A stretch of DNA of 29,640 nucleotides from an uncultured Gammaproteobacteria bacterium (GTDB lineage Bacteria; Pseudomonadota; Gammaproteobacteria; Rariloculales; Rariloculaceae), in assembly GCA_946887385.1 (NCBI GenBank), contig CAMPKU010000015.1:1-29640 (forward strand), written 5' to 3'. Positions within the stretch are counted from its first letter, which is position 1, and each line of letters begins with the position of its first letter. Below are positions 18,875 to 25,582 of the stretch, one piece after another. Both the position numbers and the translations under genes were made by a program. The notes beneath the pieces are model-generated. The model was given only the letters and a program-made list of their open reading frames with translations. It was not told where the DNA came from and made no database searches.

Positions 18875-21499
18875 CTATTTCTCGGCGGTGCTCTTGTAGG
18901 CGTCCGGCTGATCGGTCGCCAGGAATTGATACTTGCGCTTCCAGGAGTCGGCCGCTTCGCTCAGCTTCTTGATCGTGGCTTCATGCTCTTTGATCGTTCC
19001 CATGAGCCGCGTTAGGGAGTTCTCTCGCTCCTTGAGCTTGGCTTCGATCTCCGCATTGTTGCCGCTGGCCGCGGCAGCGGCGCTCTGGCGCGCCAGCGTC
19101 TCGCGCAGTTGCGTGACTTCGCGCTGCAGCTCGTCGATCTCACTGCGGTCCTTTTCCGTGAGGGCTTTCAGGCGCACGGTCTCGGATTCGCTGCCGCGCA
19201 GCTTCGAGAGCTTGCGCTGCTGGTCGTCGGCGTCGGCCTGAAGCTGGGCGATGACCTGATTCTTGGCCTCGAGCTCCTTCGTGAGGCGCTCGACCTCGTG
19301 ATGCATGTCGTCGCCGGCCTTGTGCGACAGCCGCGCCGTCTTCAGGTCGGCTTCGAGCGTTTGAATGAGCTCGGCTTGCGTGTTCAGGCGCTCTTCGAGC
19401 GCCGTCGCGCGTGAGATCGCGTTCGTGAGCTCTTGCTTCGCAGCCGTGGCGCCCTGATGGCGCTTCACGGTCTCCTCGGCCTCCTTGAGCTCGGCCTTCA
19501 GGCTGTCGATGCGCGCCAGCAGCTTGTGCTGGTTCATCTCGGCTGTCGCCTTGAACGTGCGCAGCCCGTCGAGGCCGGCCTTCAAGGCCGTATTCGCTTT
19601 CATCTTGGCGCGCAGCGCGGCCAGCAGCTTTTCGATGAGGCCTCTACGCCGTTTGACGATCCGCTCGAAGTACAGCGACTTGCCGAGCCGCCAGTTCGCG
19701 TCGGCAAAGAGCTCCTCGGCTTCCTCGACCTGCTCTTGCAGCTTGGTCATGTGCTCGCGGCGCTCGTTCGCGAGCTCGCCGAGGCTTTCGGCATGCTCGC
19801 GCTCTTCCTTGAGCTCCGTTTCGAGGCCCGCCATCTGCTCGCGCGCGGCTTCGATGTCGCTGCGAGCGCCGGCGGCGCTCTCTTCGGCGGCAGCCAGCGC
19901 CGTCTCGAGGCGCTGCTTCTCCGCGCGCAGCTCGTCGAGCTCGCGGTTCGAGACGCTCACGGTGTCGCGTAAGCTCGCAAGCTCGCGGTTCGAAGCGCCC
20001 AGCGTGTCCCGCAGGCTTGTGAGCTCGCGCTCGTTGGCGGTAAGCGTGGCGCGCGCATGCTCGAGCTCGCGGTTCGCGCCGTGCAGCGTTTGCCGGAGCT
20101 TGTCGATGTCTTGAGTGTGAGCCGTCAACGTCGTGCGTAGGCGCTCGAGCTCGCCGGCCGAGGCGGCACACTGCTCGTCGCGTTGCGCGAGCGCTTCGTT
20201 GAGCTCACGAAGCTGTTGCTGGCGGTCTGCGAGCTCGCGATCGCGCTCCTGCATCTCGACGCGCTGCGCCTCTATCTGCCGGCGCGCTTCGGCAGCGGCG
20301 TGCTCGCGTTCCTCGATTTGACGGCGCAGCTCCGTGAAATCGCTCTCGTTGGTTTCGAGCTGCTGGCGCTGTCGTTCGACCTCGTGCTCGCGCTCATACA
20401 GTGCCAGCTCCAGGGCCGAGCGCGCCGCGCCCATGTCCTGCCGGTCCTGCTCGAGCCGTGCGCGCAGCGCTTCGGCGTCGCGCATGAGGCCGGCGATGCG
20501 CTCGTCCTGCTGCTCGGTGCTGGCATGCGCCGCTTCGTTACGTTGGCGTAGCTCGTCGTGCACGTGCTCCACTTCGGCAGACAGCTCGGCGATGCGGTGC
20601 TCGCGCTGGCCGATCTCGCTGCGCACGCGCTCCACTTCGGCGGACAGCTCCGCGATGCGGCGCTCGCGCTCGCCGCTTGCCGCGCGCACTTGCTCGATTT
20701 CGGCAGACAGCTCGATGATGCGGTGCTCGCGCTCGGCGATCGTGGTGCGCGTCCGCTCACCCGCAGCGGCCGCTTCACGCAGCTCGCGTTCGCGCCCTGC
20801 CAGTGTTTGCTCCGTGCGGGCCAGGTCGGTCTGCACGGCCGCGCGCATGTTGTGCGCTTCGGCCAGCGCCCGCTCGAGGCTGGCGATCTGGCTGCGCAGC
20901 GTTTCCATTTGCGCTTCGGTTTCGAGCGGCGCAGTGGGCTGCGCGCGCAGCTCGTGCAGCTCGAGGCGCAGCTCGGCAAGCCAGCTGTCGCGCTGCTCGA
21001 GCTGGCGGCGAAGCTCGTTGTCGGACTCTTGCACTTCGGCCGGGCCGTCGTCGGCGCCGCCGTTCGCGGCCTTCAGCACCCCGATCGAGGCGTCGCGCTC
21101 GTTGAGCTCGCGGCGCAAGGCGGCCAGGCGTTCCTGATACTCCTTGATTTGCGCGTCGATCTCGGCGGCCTTCGCGCGCCAGAAGTTCACTTCTTTCTTG
21201 GTGAGCTTCTCGGGGCCCGACTCCGCGATTTCGAGCTTCTTCTTCAGCTGCGCGACTTTGGCGCGCTCGGCTTCGGCAACCTCTTCGAGGTGGCCCGCTT
21301 GTTGCTCCCAGCGGATGCGCTCGGCTTCGACGCTTTCGAGCCGGTGCGACAAAACGTCGAGCTGATCCTCGAGGCGATTTTTCGGCGTGCGCTTACGCTT
21401 CAGTTGCTCGTCGAGGTCGGATGCTCGGGCCTCCGATTCGCTGAGCGCGTTTTGCAGAAGGGCGAAAGCCTGTGCGGCTAAATCGCGCGGGTTAGCCAT
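18875..21499 (-). CDS. Long coiled-coil protein with tandem heptad repeats
   Basis: 874 residues from the ATG at 21499 (MANPRDLAAQAFALLQ); an in-frame TTG at 21517 would add six residues. Nearly the whole length is Glu/Arg/Leu/Ala-rich heptad repeat. No Walker motifs, so it is not an SMC ATPase, and no membrane segment. Two repeat blocks are obvious: three 21-residue units with the core 'HRIAELSAEVE' and four 14-residue units with the core 'NREL..LRDT'. Around residues 600-650 a less repetitive, basic and aromatic block, 'ANWRLGKSLYFERIVKRRRG', looks like a specific functional or docking site. The C-terminus ends 'KYQFLATDQPDAYKSTAEK'. No family name is justified; a cytoskeletal, scaffold or polar-organiser role is conceivable. 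Confidence 0.8.
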   Translation of the reverse strand: MANPRDLAAQAFALLQNALSESEARASDLDEQLKRKRTPKNRLEDQLDVLSHRLESVEAERIRWEQQAGHLEEVAEAERAKVAQLKKKLEIAESGPEKLTKKEVNFWRAKAAEIDAQIKEYQERLAALRRELNERDASIGVLKAANGGADDGPAEVQESDNELRRQLEQRDSWLAELRLELHELRAQPTAPLETEAQMETLRSQIASLERALAEAHNMRAAVQTDLARTEQTLAGRERELREAAAAGERTRTTIAEREHRIIELSAEIEQVRAASGERERRIAELSAEVERVRSEIGQREHRIAELSAEVEHVHDELRQRNEAAHASTEQQDERIAGLMRDAEALRARLEQDRQDMGAARSALELALYEREHEVERQRQQLETNESDFTELRRQIEEREHAAAEARRQIEAQRVEMQERDRELADRQQQLRELNEALAQRDEQCAASAGELERLRTTLTAHTQDIDKLRQTLHGANRELEHARATLTANERELTSLRDTLGASNRELASLRDTVSVSNRELDELRAEKQRLETALAAAEESAAGARSDIEAAREQMAGLETELKEEREHAESLGELANERREHMTKLQEQVEEAEELFADANWRLGKSLYFERIVKRRRGLIEKLLAALRAKMKANTALKAGLDGLRTFKATAEMNQHKLLARIDSLKAELKEAEETVKRHQGATAAKQELTNAISRATALEERLNTQAELIQTLEADLKTARLSHKAGDDMHHEVERLTKELEAKNQVIAQLQADADDQQRKLSKLRGSESETVRLKALTEKDRSEIDELQREVTQLRETLARQSAAAAASGNNAEIEAKLKERENSLTRLMGTIKEHEATIKKLSEAADSWKRKYQFLATDQPDAYKSTAEK
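19937..20104 (-). repeat. Four tandem 42-bp coding repeats (14-residue heptad pairs)
   Basis: Within the coiled-coil gene, the plus strand shows GAGCTCGCGGTTCG-like starts at 19937, 19979, 20021 and 20063, exactly 42 bases apart. Each unit encodes two heptads with the core NREL or EREL followed by LRDT-type residues. The units differ at several bases, so the expansion is not recent. Confidence 0.85.
20571..20759 (-). repeat. Three tandem 63-bp coding repeats (21-residue heptad triplets)
   Basis: Within the coiled-coil gene, units start at 20571, 20634 and 20697, exactly 63 bases apart, each beginning with plus-strand ACTTCGGC or ATTTCGGC followed by an AGCTC..GATGCGG core. The encoded units share 'HRIAELSAEVE' with substitutions. 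Period 63 is three heptads, so the register of the coiled coil is kept. Confidence 0.88.
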
Positions 21500-21627
21500 T
21501 GCTCGACCGAAATTCAACGGAATTGTCGGGAGCCTACGCCGTCAACCGCGGAGCGGCGCGGTATTCAGTCACGTTTTGACATAAACGGCCGTGGCATACT
21601 GCGGCATCCTCGCGTAGGACTTGAGTT

Positions 21628-22923
21628 GTGCCGCCCGCCAGCACTGCCGCCGATCGTTTGCTCGAAGGGGACCGTACCGTCGCCGCCGAGCTGGCCGCAA
21701 CCCTGCTGAAGCCGCAACGTGACAATCTCGTGGAGCGGCCGTGGGGCGGGCGCAACCTGTGCGAGCTCAAGCGCCTCACGAGCCCCGCCTGTGCCTCGGG
21801 GCGCACGTTCGGAGAATCGTTCGAGATCTCGGCCGACGATTCCGACGACGAGGCCCGCATCCACCCCAGCGTACTCTCGCTCGCCGACGGCTCGACGATC
21901 ACGTTGCCCGCGCTGCTGGCCGTGCACGCCGAGATGCTGCTCGGCGAAGCGTTCGTGCAGCGCCACGGCCGCCGCTTTCCGCTGTTGCCTAAGCTGCTCG
22001 ACGTGGCCGAGCTCCTGTCCGTGCAGGCGCATCCGCCCGGCAATGTGGAGGTGTATGTGATCGTGCACGCGGATCCCGGTGCGACGATCCGTTTGGGCTT
22101 CGCGGCCGACGTCGACGCCGGCCATTTTCGCGCGATGCTAGCCGCCGGCCGGCGCAATCAGCAACGACTGCTCGAGCTGCTCGGCGACGACTCGGCCGCC
22201 GAGCTCCAGGCGCTGCTGAAGCCTTGGCTCGCGGGCCGCAGCACGCCGGCGTCGGAGCTGGAAGCGGCCCTGCGCCCGCGGCTGCGCGACGGCGCCCGCT
22301 GGACGGACGCGGCAGCGCTGCTCGCAAGTCTGCGCGACGTGTACTGGAACGCCCTCGATGCACTGAACGCGATCCCCGTCAAAGCCGGCGACGTGATCTA
22401 CAACGCGAATCCGCCGCGTGTGGCGGCGGCCCGCGGCGAGCCGGCCTCGGCCGAGGTGCACGCGCTGGGCAACCCGGAGGGCCTTGGCGTGTTGGCGCTC
22501 GAGATCCGCCGGCCGGGGCCCACCTTTCGCGCCTGGGACAACGTGCGCTTTCCGCTGCGCAACATCGACGTGGACGCTGCGCTCGAAGCGCTAAACCTGA
22601 AGGCTACGCCGCCTGCGGAGTTTTTCGTGAAACCGACGCCCGTGCGGCCCGGCGTGCGGCGGTCGGTGAGCTGCGAGCACTTTCGTCTCGAGCATCTGGA
22701 GCCGACAGCAAGCGTGAGCGTGGAGGTGCCCGCGTGCGCGCCGCACGCGTTGCACGCTCTCGCGGGCTGCGTGCGCGTGCTCTGCGCAGACGGCCGCGAG
22801 CTTGGCGGGCTCGCTCGCGGCGAGTCGGCGCTCGTGCCCGTGAACGTGGGTGCCTATCGTGTGGTTGCCGACGACGTGCCCGCCGCGCTCGTCAAAGTAG
22901 ATTTGCCGCCGTATGCCGACTGA
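21628..22923 (+). CDS. Class I mannose-6-phosphate isomerase-like protein
   Basis: 431 residues from a GTG at 21628 (no earlier ATG in frame). Type I PMIs interconvert mannose-6-P and fructose-6-P with a zinc in a cupin fold. Recognisable blocks are 'ERPWGGRNLCELK' near residue 37, 'LLPKLLDVAELLSVQAHP' (zinc ligands Gln133 and His135), Glu141 in 'VEVYVIVHADPGA' and 'PVKAGDVIYNANPP' near 250. The usual 'PAGTPHAIG' zinc-His block is altered by an insert; His278 in 'VHALGNPEGLGVLALEI' probably takes that role. The GTG follows a weak TAGGAC site. It overlaps alr by 11 bases. It could be a sugar isomerase of other specificity. Confidence 0.78.
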   Translation: MPPASTAADRLLEGDRTVAAELAATLLKPQRDNLVERPWGGRNLCELKRLTSPACASGRTFGESFEISADDSDDEARIHPSVLSLADGSTITLPALLAVHAEMLLGEAFVQRHGRRFPLLPKLLDVAELLSVQAHPPGNVEVYVIVHADPGATIRLGFAADVDAGHFRAMLAAGRRNQQRLLELLGDDSAAELQALLKPWLAGRSTPASELEAALRPRLRDGARWTDAAALLASLRDVYWNALDALNAIPVKAGDVIYNANPPRVAAARGEPASAEVHALGNPEGLGVLALEIRRPGPTFRAWDNVRFPLRNIDVDAALEALNLKATPPAEFFVKPTPVRPGVRRSVSCEHFRLEHLEPTASVSVEVPACAPHALHALAGCVRVLCADGRELGGLARGESALVPVNVGAYRVVADDVPAALVKVDLPPYAD

Positions 22924-24004
22924 TACGCAGCCGGCCGTGCGTCCCGCAACGTTGCGCATCGATCTCGACGCGCTGGCGCGCAATTACGCGCTGCTCCGCA
23001 AGCGTGCGGAGCCCGCCGAATGTGCCGCGGTGGTCAAGGCCGATGCCTACGGCTTGGGTCTAGGGCCGGTGGTACGCCGGTTGCTGCGCGAGGGTTGCCG
23101 GCGATTCTTCGTGGCGACGGCGGCCGAAGCGCGCGAGCTGCGTGCGCTCTCGCGCGACGCGGAGATCGGCGTATTCGAGGGCGCGCTTGCGGGTACCGCC
23201 GACGTGCTCGCGGCGCTGAATGCGCGCCCCGTGTTGAGCACGCTCGAGCAGGTCGAGCGCTGGCGCGGGCGAGGACGCGCGCTACTGCACATCGACACCG
23301 GCATGAACCGGCTCGGGCTGAGCTCGGGCGACGTCACGGCGCTCGCGATCCGCAAGGACGTGCTGGCCGATCTCGAGCTCGACTTCGTCCTCACGCACCT
23401 TGCGTGCGCCGACGAACCCGATCACCCCTTCAATGCGGAGCAGCTCGCGCGCTTCAACCGGCTGCGCCAATCGTTGCCGGACGTGCCCACGTCGATCGGC
23501 AACTCCGCGGGCACGCTGCTCGACGCCGCGCACCGCGGCGATCTGGCGCGGCCCGGCATCGCGCTCTACGGCGGCAATCCGTTCAGCGACCGGCCGAATC
23601 CCATGGAGAGTGTGGTCACTCTGACGGCTCCGATTCTGCAGCTCCGCGACATCGGTGAGCCTGCGCCCGTCGGCTACGGGGCTACCTACGTCGCGCAATC
23701 GTCGGCTCGAATCGCCGTGGTGGGCATCGGCTACGCCGACGGTTATCCGCGCAGCCTCGGCAACTGCGGCACGGCGGCGGTCCACGGCCGCCGAGTGCCC
23801 GTGGTGGGCCGTGTGTCGATGGACCTGATGACCCTCGACATCGGCACCTTGCCGCGAACCGCCGTGCGCGTGGGCGACCCCGTCGAGCTCATCGGCGCTA
23901 CGGTTGGGCTGGACGAAGTTGCGGCCACGGCCGGCACCATCAGCTACGAAATCCTCACGGGTCTAGGCTCCCGGCTGGTGCGCGACTACGTCGAGGCGGC
24001 GTGA
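22913..24004 (+). CDS. alr: Alanine racemase
   Basis: 363 residues. This PLP enzyme makes D-alanine for peptidoglycan. The PLP-binding Lys42 is in 'AAVVKADAYGLGLG', the opposite catalytic Tyr274 in 'VGIGYADGYPRSLG', and 'LHIDTGMNRLGL', 'LDAAHRGDLARPGIALYGG' and 'GRVSMDLMTLDI' are further conserved blocks. The start ATG lies inside the end of the PMI-like gene (11-base overlap), so the two are translated together. It fits the wall-synthesis theme of the mre/dac cluster but is on a separate transcript. Confidence 0.96.
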   Translation: MPTDTQPAVRPATLRIDLDALARNYALLRKRAEPAECAAVVKADAYGLGLGPVVRRLLREGCRRFFVATAAEARELRALSRDAEIGVFEGALAGTADVLAALNARPVLSTLEQVERWRGRGRALLHIDTGMNRLGLSSGDVTALAIRKDVLADLELDFVLTHLACADEPDHPFNAEQLARFNRLRQSLPDVPTSIGNSAGTLLDAAHRGDLARPGIALYGGNPFSDRPNPMESVVTLTAPILQLRDIGEPAPVGYGATYVAQSSARIAVVGIGYADGYPRSLGNCGTAAVHGRRVPVVGRVSMDLMTLDIGTLPRTAVRVGDPVELIGATVGLDEVAATAGTISYEILTGLGSRLVRDYVEAA

Positions 24005-24007
24005 GGG

Positions 24008-24038
24008 TTGAAGCGGAGGCTGTCGCTTCGGGTAGAAT
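24008..24038 (+). promoter_or_regulatory. Putative tRNA-Arg promoter
   Basis: TTGAAG (24008-24013) and TAGAAT (24033-24038, five of six to consensus) with a long 19-base spacer, followed by a GC-rich discriminator (GAGCCCCGCGG) as is usual for stringently controlled stable-RNA promoters. The -10 is convincing, the -35 less so. Confidence 0.45.
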
Positions 24039-24094
24039 GAGCCCCGCGGAGCGCTACGACCGACGTCAAAGCCAAGCTATCCGCCAGTCATCAC

Positions 24095-24171
24095 GCGCCC
24101 GTAGCTCAGCTGGATAGAGCATCGGCCTACGAAGCCGGGGGTCGGCGGTTCGAATCCGTCCGGGCGCGCCA
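24095..24171 (+). tRNA. tRNA-Arg (anticodon ACG)
   Basis: A full cloverleaf can be drawn: acceptor GCGCCCG (24095-24101) with CGGGCGC (24161-24167); D stem GCTC/GAGC; anticodon stem TCGGC/GCCGG with loop CTACGAA (anticodon ACG at 24129-24131, read as ICG); T stem GGCGG/CCGTC with loop TTCGAAT; discriminator G and encoded CCA at 24169-24171. It decodes CGU/CGC/CGA. It marks the border between the conserved gene block and the accessory region on its 3' side. Confidence 0.97.
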
Positions 24172-24204
24172 ATTTCAAAAAATTTGGATACTGGCCAGCT
24201 CTAG

Positions 24205-24585
24205 GTAGCCCGGGAATCAGGGCGAACCGGCCTCTCGCCCCTCGACGCCGACCGACTCGAGGGCGGCGAGCGCGGCCACTATGAGCGCGAGCTCGCGCCT
24301 CCCCTGCGAACGGCGATCGACGTCGACCCGAAGCTCTTCGACGACTATGTCGGACGCTACGAGTTTGCGCCGGGCGAAGGGCTCTCGATCGAGCTCGCCG
24401 ACGGCGCGTTGATCGCGCGACCCATGGGTCAAAGCCCGGCACCGCTCCACGCAATGTCCAAAACGAGATTCTTCGTCGACGTCTCTGAGATTGAGTTCGA
24501 GTTCGTAAAGGACGCAAACGGCTCTGTCACGCATCTCGGGCTGCACACGCCGGACGACGCACTGCAGGCGAAAAAGGTGAATTGA
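24205..24585 (+). pseudogene. 5'-truncated DUF3471 domain, remnant of a serine-hydrolase-type gene
   Basis: From 24205 (just after an in-frame TAG at 24202) to a TGA at 24583 one frame encodes 126 residues with no usable start codon in its first two thirds. Its content is specific: 'AIDVDPKLFDDYVGRYEFAPG' followed by 'LSIELADGALIARPMGQ', 'KTRFFVDVSEIEFEFVKDANG' and the ending 'LQAKKVN'. This is the C-terminal DUF3471 domain pattern found after beta-lactamase-superfamily (class C-like) hydrolase domains. The catalytic part is entirely missing, because the tRNA ends only 33 bases upstream. It is therefore a deletion or insertion remnant, not an expressed gene. Confidence 0.72.
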
Positions 24586-24642
24586 TGGTTAGGTAGGTGG
24601 GAATCAGCGCGGGCCACCGCCAGGATCTCCCAGGATGTATGG

Positions 24643-24670
24643 TTGACATCTCTACGTCTGTAGATAATAT
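24643..24670 (+). promoter_or_regulatory. Promoter P1 of the DUF6152-blaI-blaR operon
   Basis: TTGACA (24643-24648, perfect consensus) and TAATAT (24665-24670) with a 16-base spacer, 32 bases ahead of the first start codon. The spacer is occupied by an operator and a second operator follows directly, so repressor binding should block RNA polymerase. AGGGG (24691-24695) is the Shine-Dalgarno. Confidence 0.75.
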
Positions 24671-24690
24671 AAATCTACGAACGTAGAGAT
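24648..24690 (+). promoter_or_regulatory. Double BlaI-type operator at P1
   Basis: Two 14-base dyads, TCTACGTCTGTAGA (24651-24664, one mismatch) and TCTACGAACGTAGA (24674-24687, perfect), have centres 23 bp apart. They are nested in a larger palindrome with 9-bp arms, ATCTCTACG (24648-24656) and CGTAGAGAT (24682-24690). The TAC..GTA core resembles the TACAnnTGTA operators of BlaI/MecI/CopY repressors, and a BlaI-type gene is in the operon. The same arrangement recurs at 27601-27642. Confidence 0.82.
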
Positions 24691-24701
24691 AGGGGCTTCC
24701 G

Positions 24702-25205
24702 ATGAGCACGAAGACGTTGACCACATGGACAATTGGGGTCGTGGCGCTTGCCTCGGCGGGGCCTTTGCCCGCGCATCACTCGCTCGCACAGTTCGATCTC
24801 ACCACGCCCATCTGGCTGCAGGGCATCGTGGTCGGTTTCGAGCGCATCAATCCTCACTCCATCGTGATCGTGGAACGGGTGCAGGATGACGGGCAGGTAC
24901 AGCGATGGTCCGTGGCCGGCCCCGACGTACGCCAACTCGATCGAAGGCGTATCGGTCAGGATTTTCTGCAAGCGGGTGATGTCGTCGAGTTCTGCGGCTT
25001 TGCGCTGAAAGAAAGTGTTGCGTCGCAACGACCGTCCTCCTCCGGTAGTTTGGCGGGACAGATCATGAACGGACACCTGCTAGTAATGCCGGACGGGCAG
25101 AAGCAGTTCTGGTCGGACTACGGACAGCTTCACAAATGTGTCGACGCGGACGAGCTCGAGTCTCTCATCCGCTCCCGCGCGCAGCCGGTCGGGGTCATAG
25201 AATGA
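24702..25205 (+). CDS. Exported DUF6152-type protein, long form (first copy)
   Basis: 167 residues. A signal peptide (1-24, ending PLPA) would leave His-His-Ser as the mature N-terminus. The DUF6152 pattern is present: 'HHSLAQFDLTTPIWLQGIVVGFERINPHS' (split: HHS, then the NPH motif at 50-52), 'GQVQRWSVAGP' and 'LQAGDVVEFCGF'. A C-terminal extension 'NGHLLVMPDGQKQFWSDYGQLHKC' is shared with the copy at 26922-27590 but not with the short form at 28779. Cys98 and Cys146 are conserved in that copy. The function is unknown. It is the first gene of an operon with the BlaI-type repressor (ATGA overlap), so it is expected to be induced when the repressor is cleaved. Confidence 0.78.
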   Translation: MSTKTLTTWTIGVVALASAGPLPAHHSLAQFDLTTPIWLQGIVVGFERINPHSIVIVERVQDDGQVQRWSVAGPDVRQLDRRRIGQDFLQAGDVVEFCGFALKESVASQRPSSSGSLAGQIMNGHLLVMPDGQKQFWSDYGQLHKCVDADELESLIRSRAQPVGVIE

Positions 25206-25582
25206 GCATTCGCCTGTCCGAATTCGAGCTCGACGTGATGACGCACTTTTGGAACGACCGTGAGCTCTCGGCACCCGAGCTCTTCGAGCGCATCGGCGCC
25301 GAGCGCGGCGTCGCCTACTCCACTGTGAAGACCATCGTGGACCGACTCGAAGAGAAGGGCGCCATCGAACGCATCGCGAACCGCGGCCGCACGATCGTCT
25401 ACGCGCCGATCGTCAAGCAGGAGCACGTTCGCAAACCGCTCGTCAAAGCCTTTCTGCGACGATTGTTTGGCAACGATTTGCGGCCGCTGTTCGCCCAGTT
25501 ACTGCGCGACGAGAAGCTCAGCGAGGACGATCTCGCGTACCTGCGTGAGCTTATCGCGGACGCCCAACGCCGCAAAAAATGA
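25202..25582 (+). CDS. BlaI/MecI/CopY-family transcriptional repressor
   Basis: 126 residues from the ATG at 25202 (ATGA overlap with the DUF6152 gene). The winged-helix domain spans 1-75: 'LSEFELDVMTHFWNDRELSAPELFERI', recognition helix 'VAYSTVKTIVDRLEEKGAIERI' and wing 'NRGRTIVYAP'. The C-terminal dimerisation helices, 'FLRRLFGNDLRPLFAQLLRDE' and 'LSEDDLAYLRELI', are where BlaI/MecI are cleaved when induced. The CxCx4CxC copper motif of CopY is absent, so it is of the protease-responsive BlaI type. It should bind the double operators at P1 and P2 and so repress its own operon. Confidence 0.93.
   Translation: MSIRLSEFELDVMTHFWNDRELSAPELFERIGAERGVAYSTVKTIVDRLEEKGAIERIANRGRTIVYAPIVKQEHVRKPLVKAFLRRLFGNDLRPLFAQLLRDEKLSEDDLAYLRELIADAQRRKK

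Noticed and set aside
21576..21600. TTGACA upstream of the PMI-like gene as a promoter
   Set aside because: Perfect -35 hexamer, but the only -10-like sequences (CATACT, TACTGC) are at 13 or 15 bases, so no properly spaced partner.
24171..24200. Possible terminator hairpin after tRNA-Arg (CCAATTT ... AAATTTGG)
   Set aside because: The arms pair only with a bulge, are AT-rich and are not followed by a T-run; too weak to call.
25202..25582. Copper-responsive CopY assignment for the repressor
   Set aside because: No CxCx4CxC motif, and the partner gene is an M56 protease, so the BlaI type fits better.
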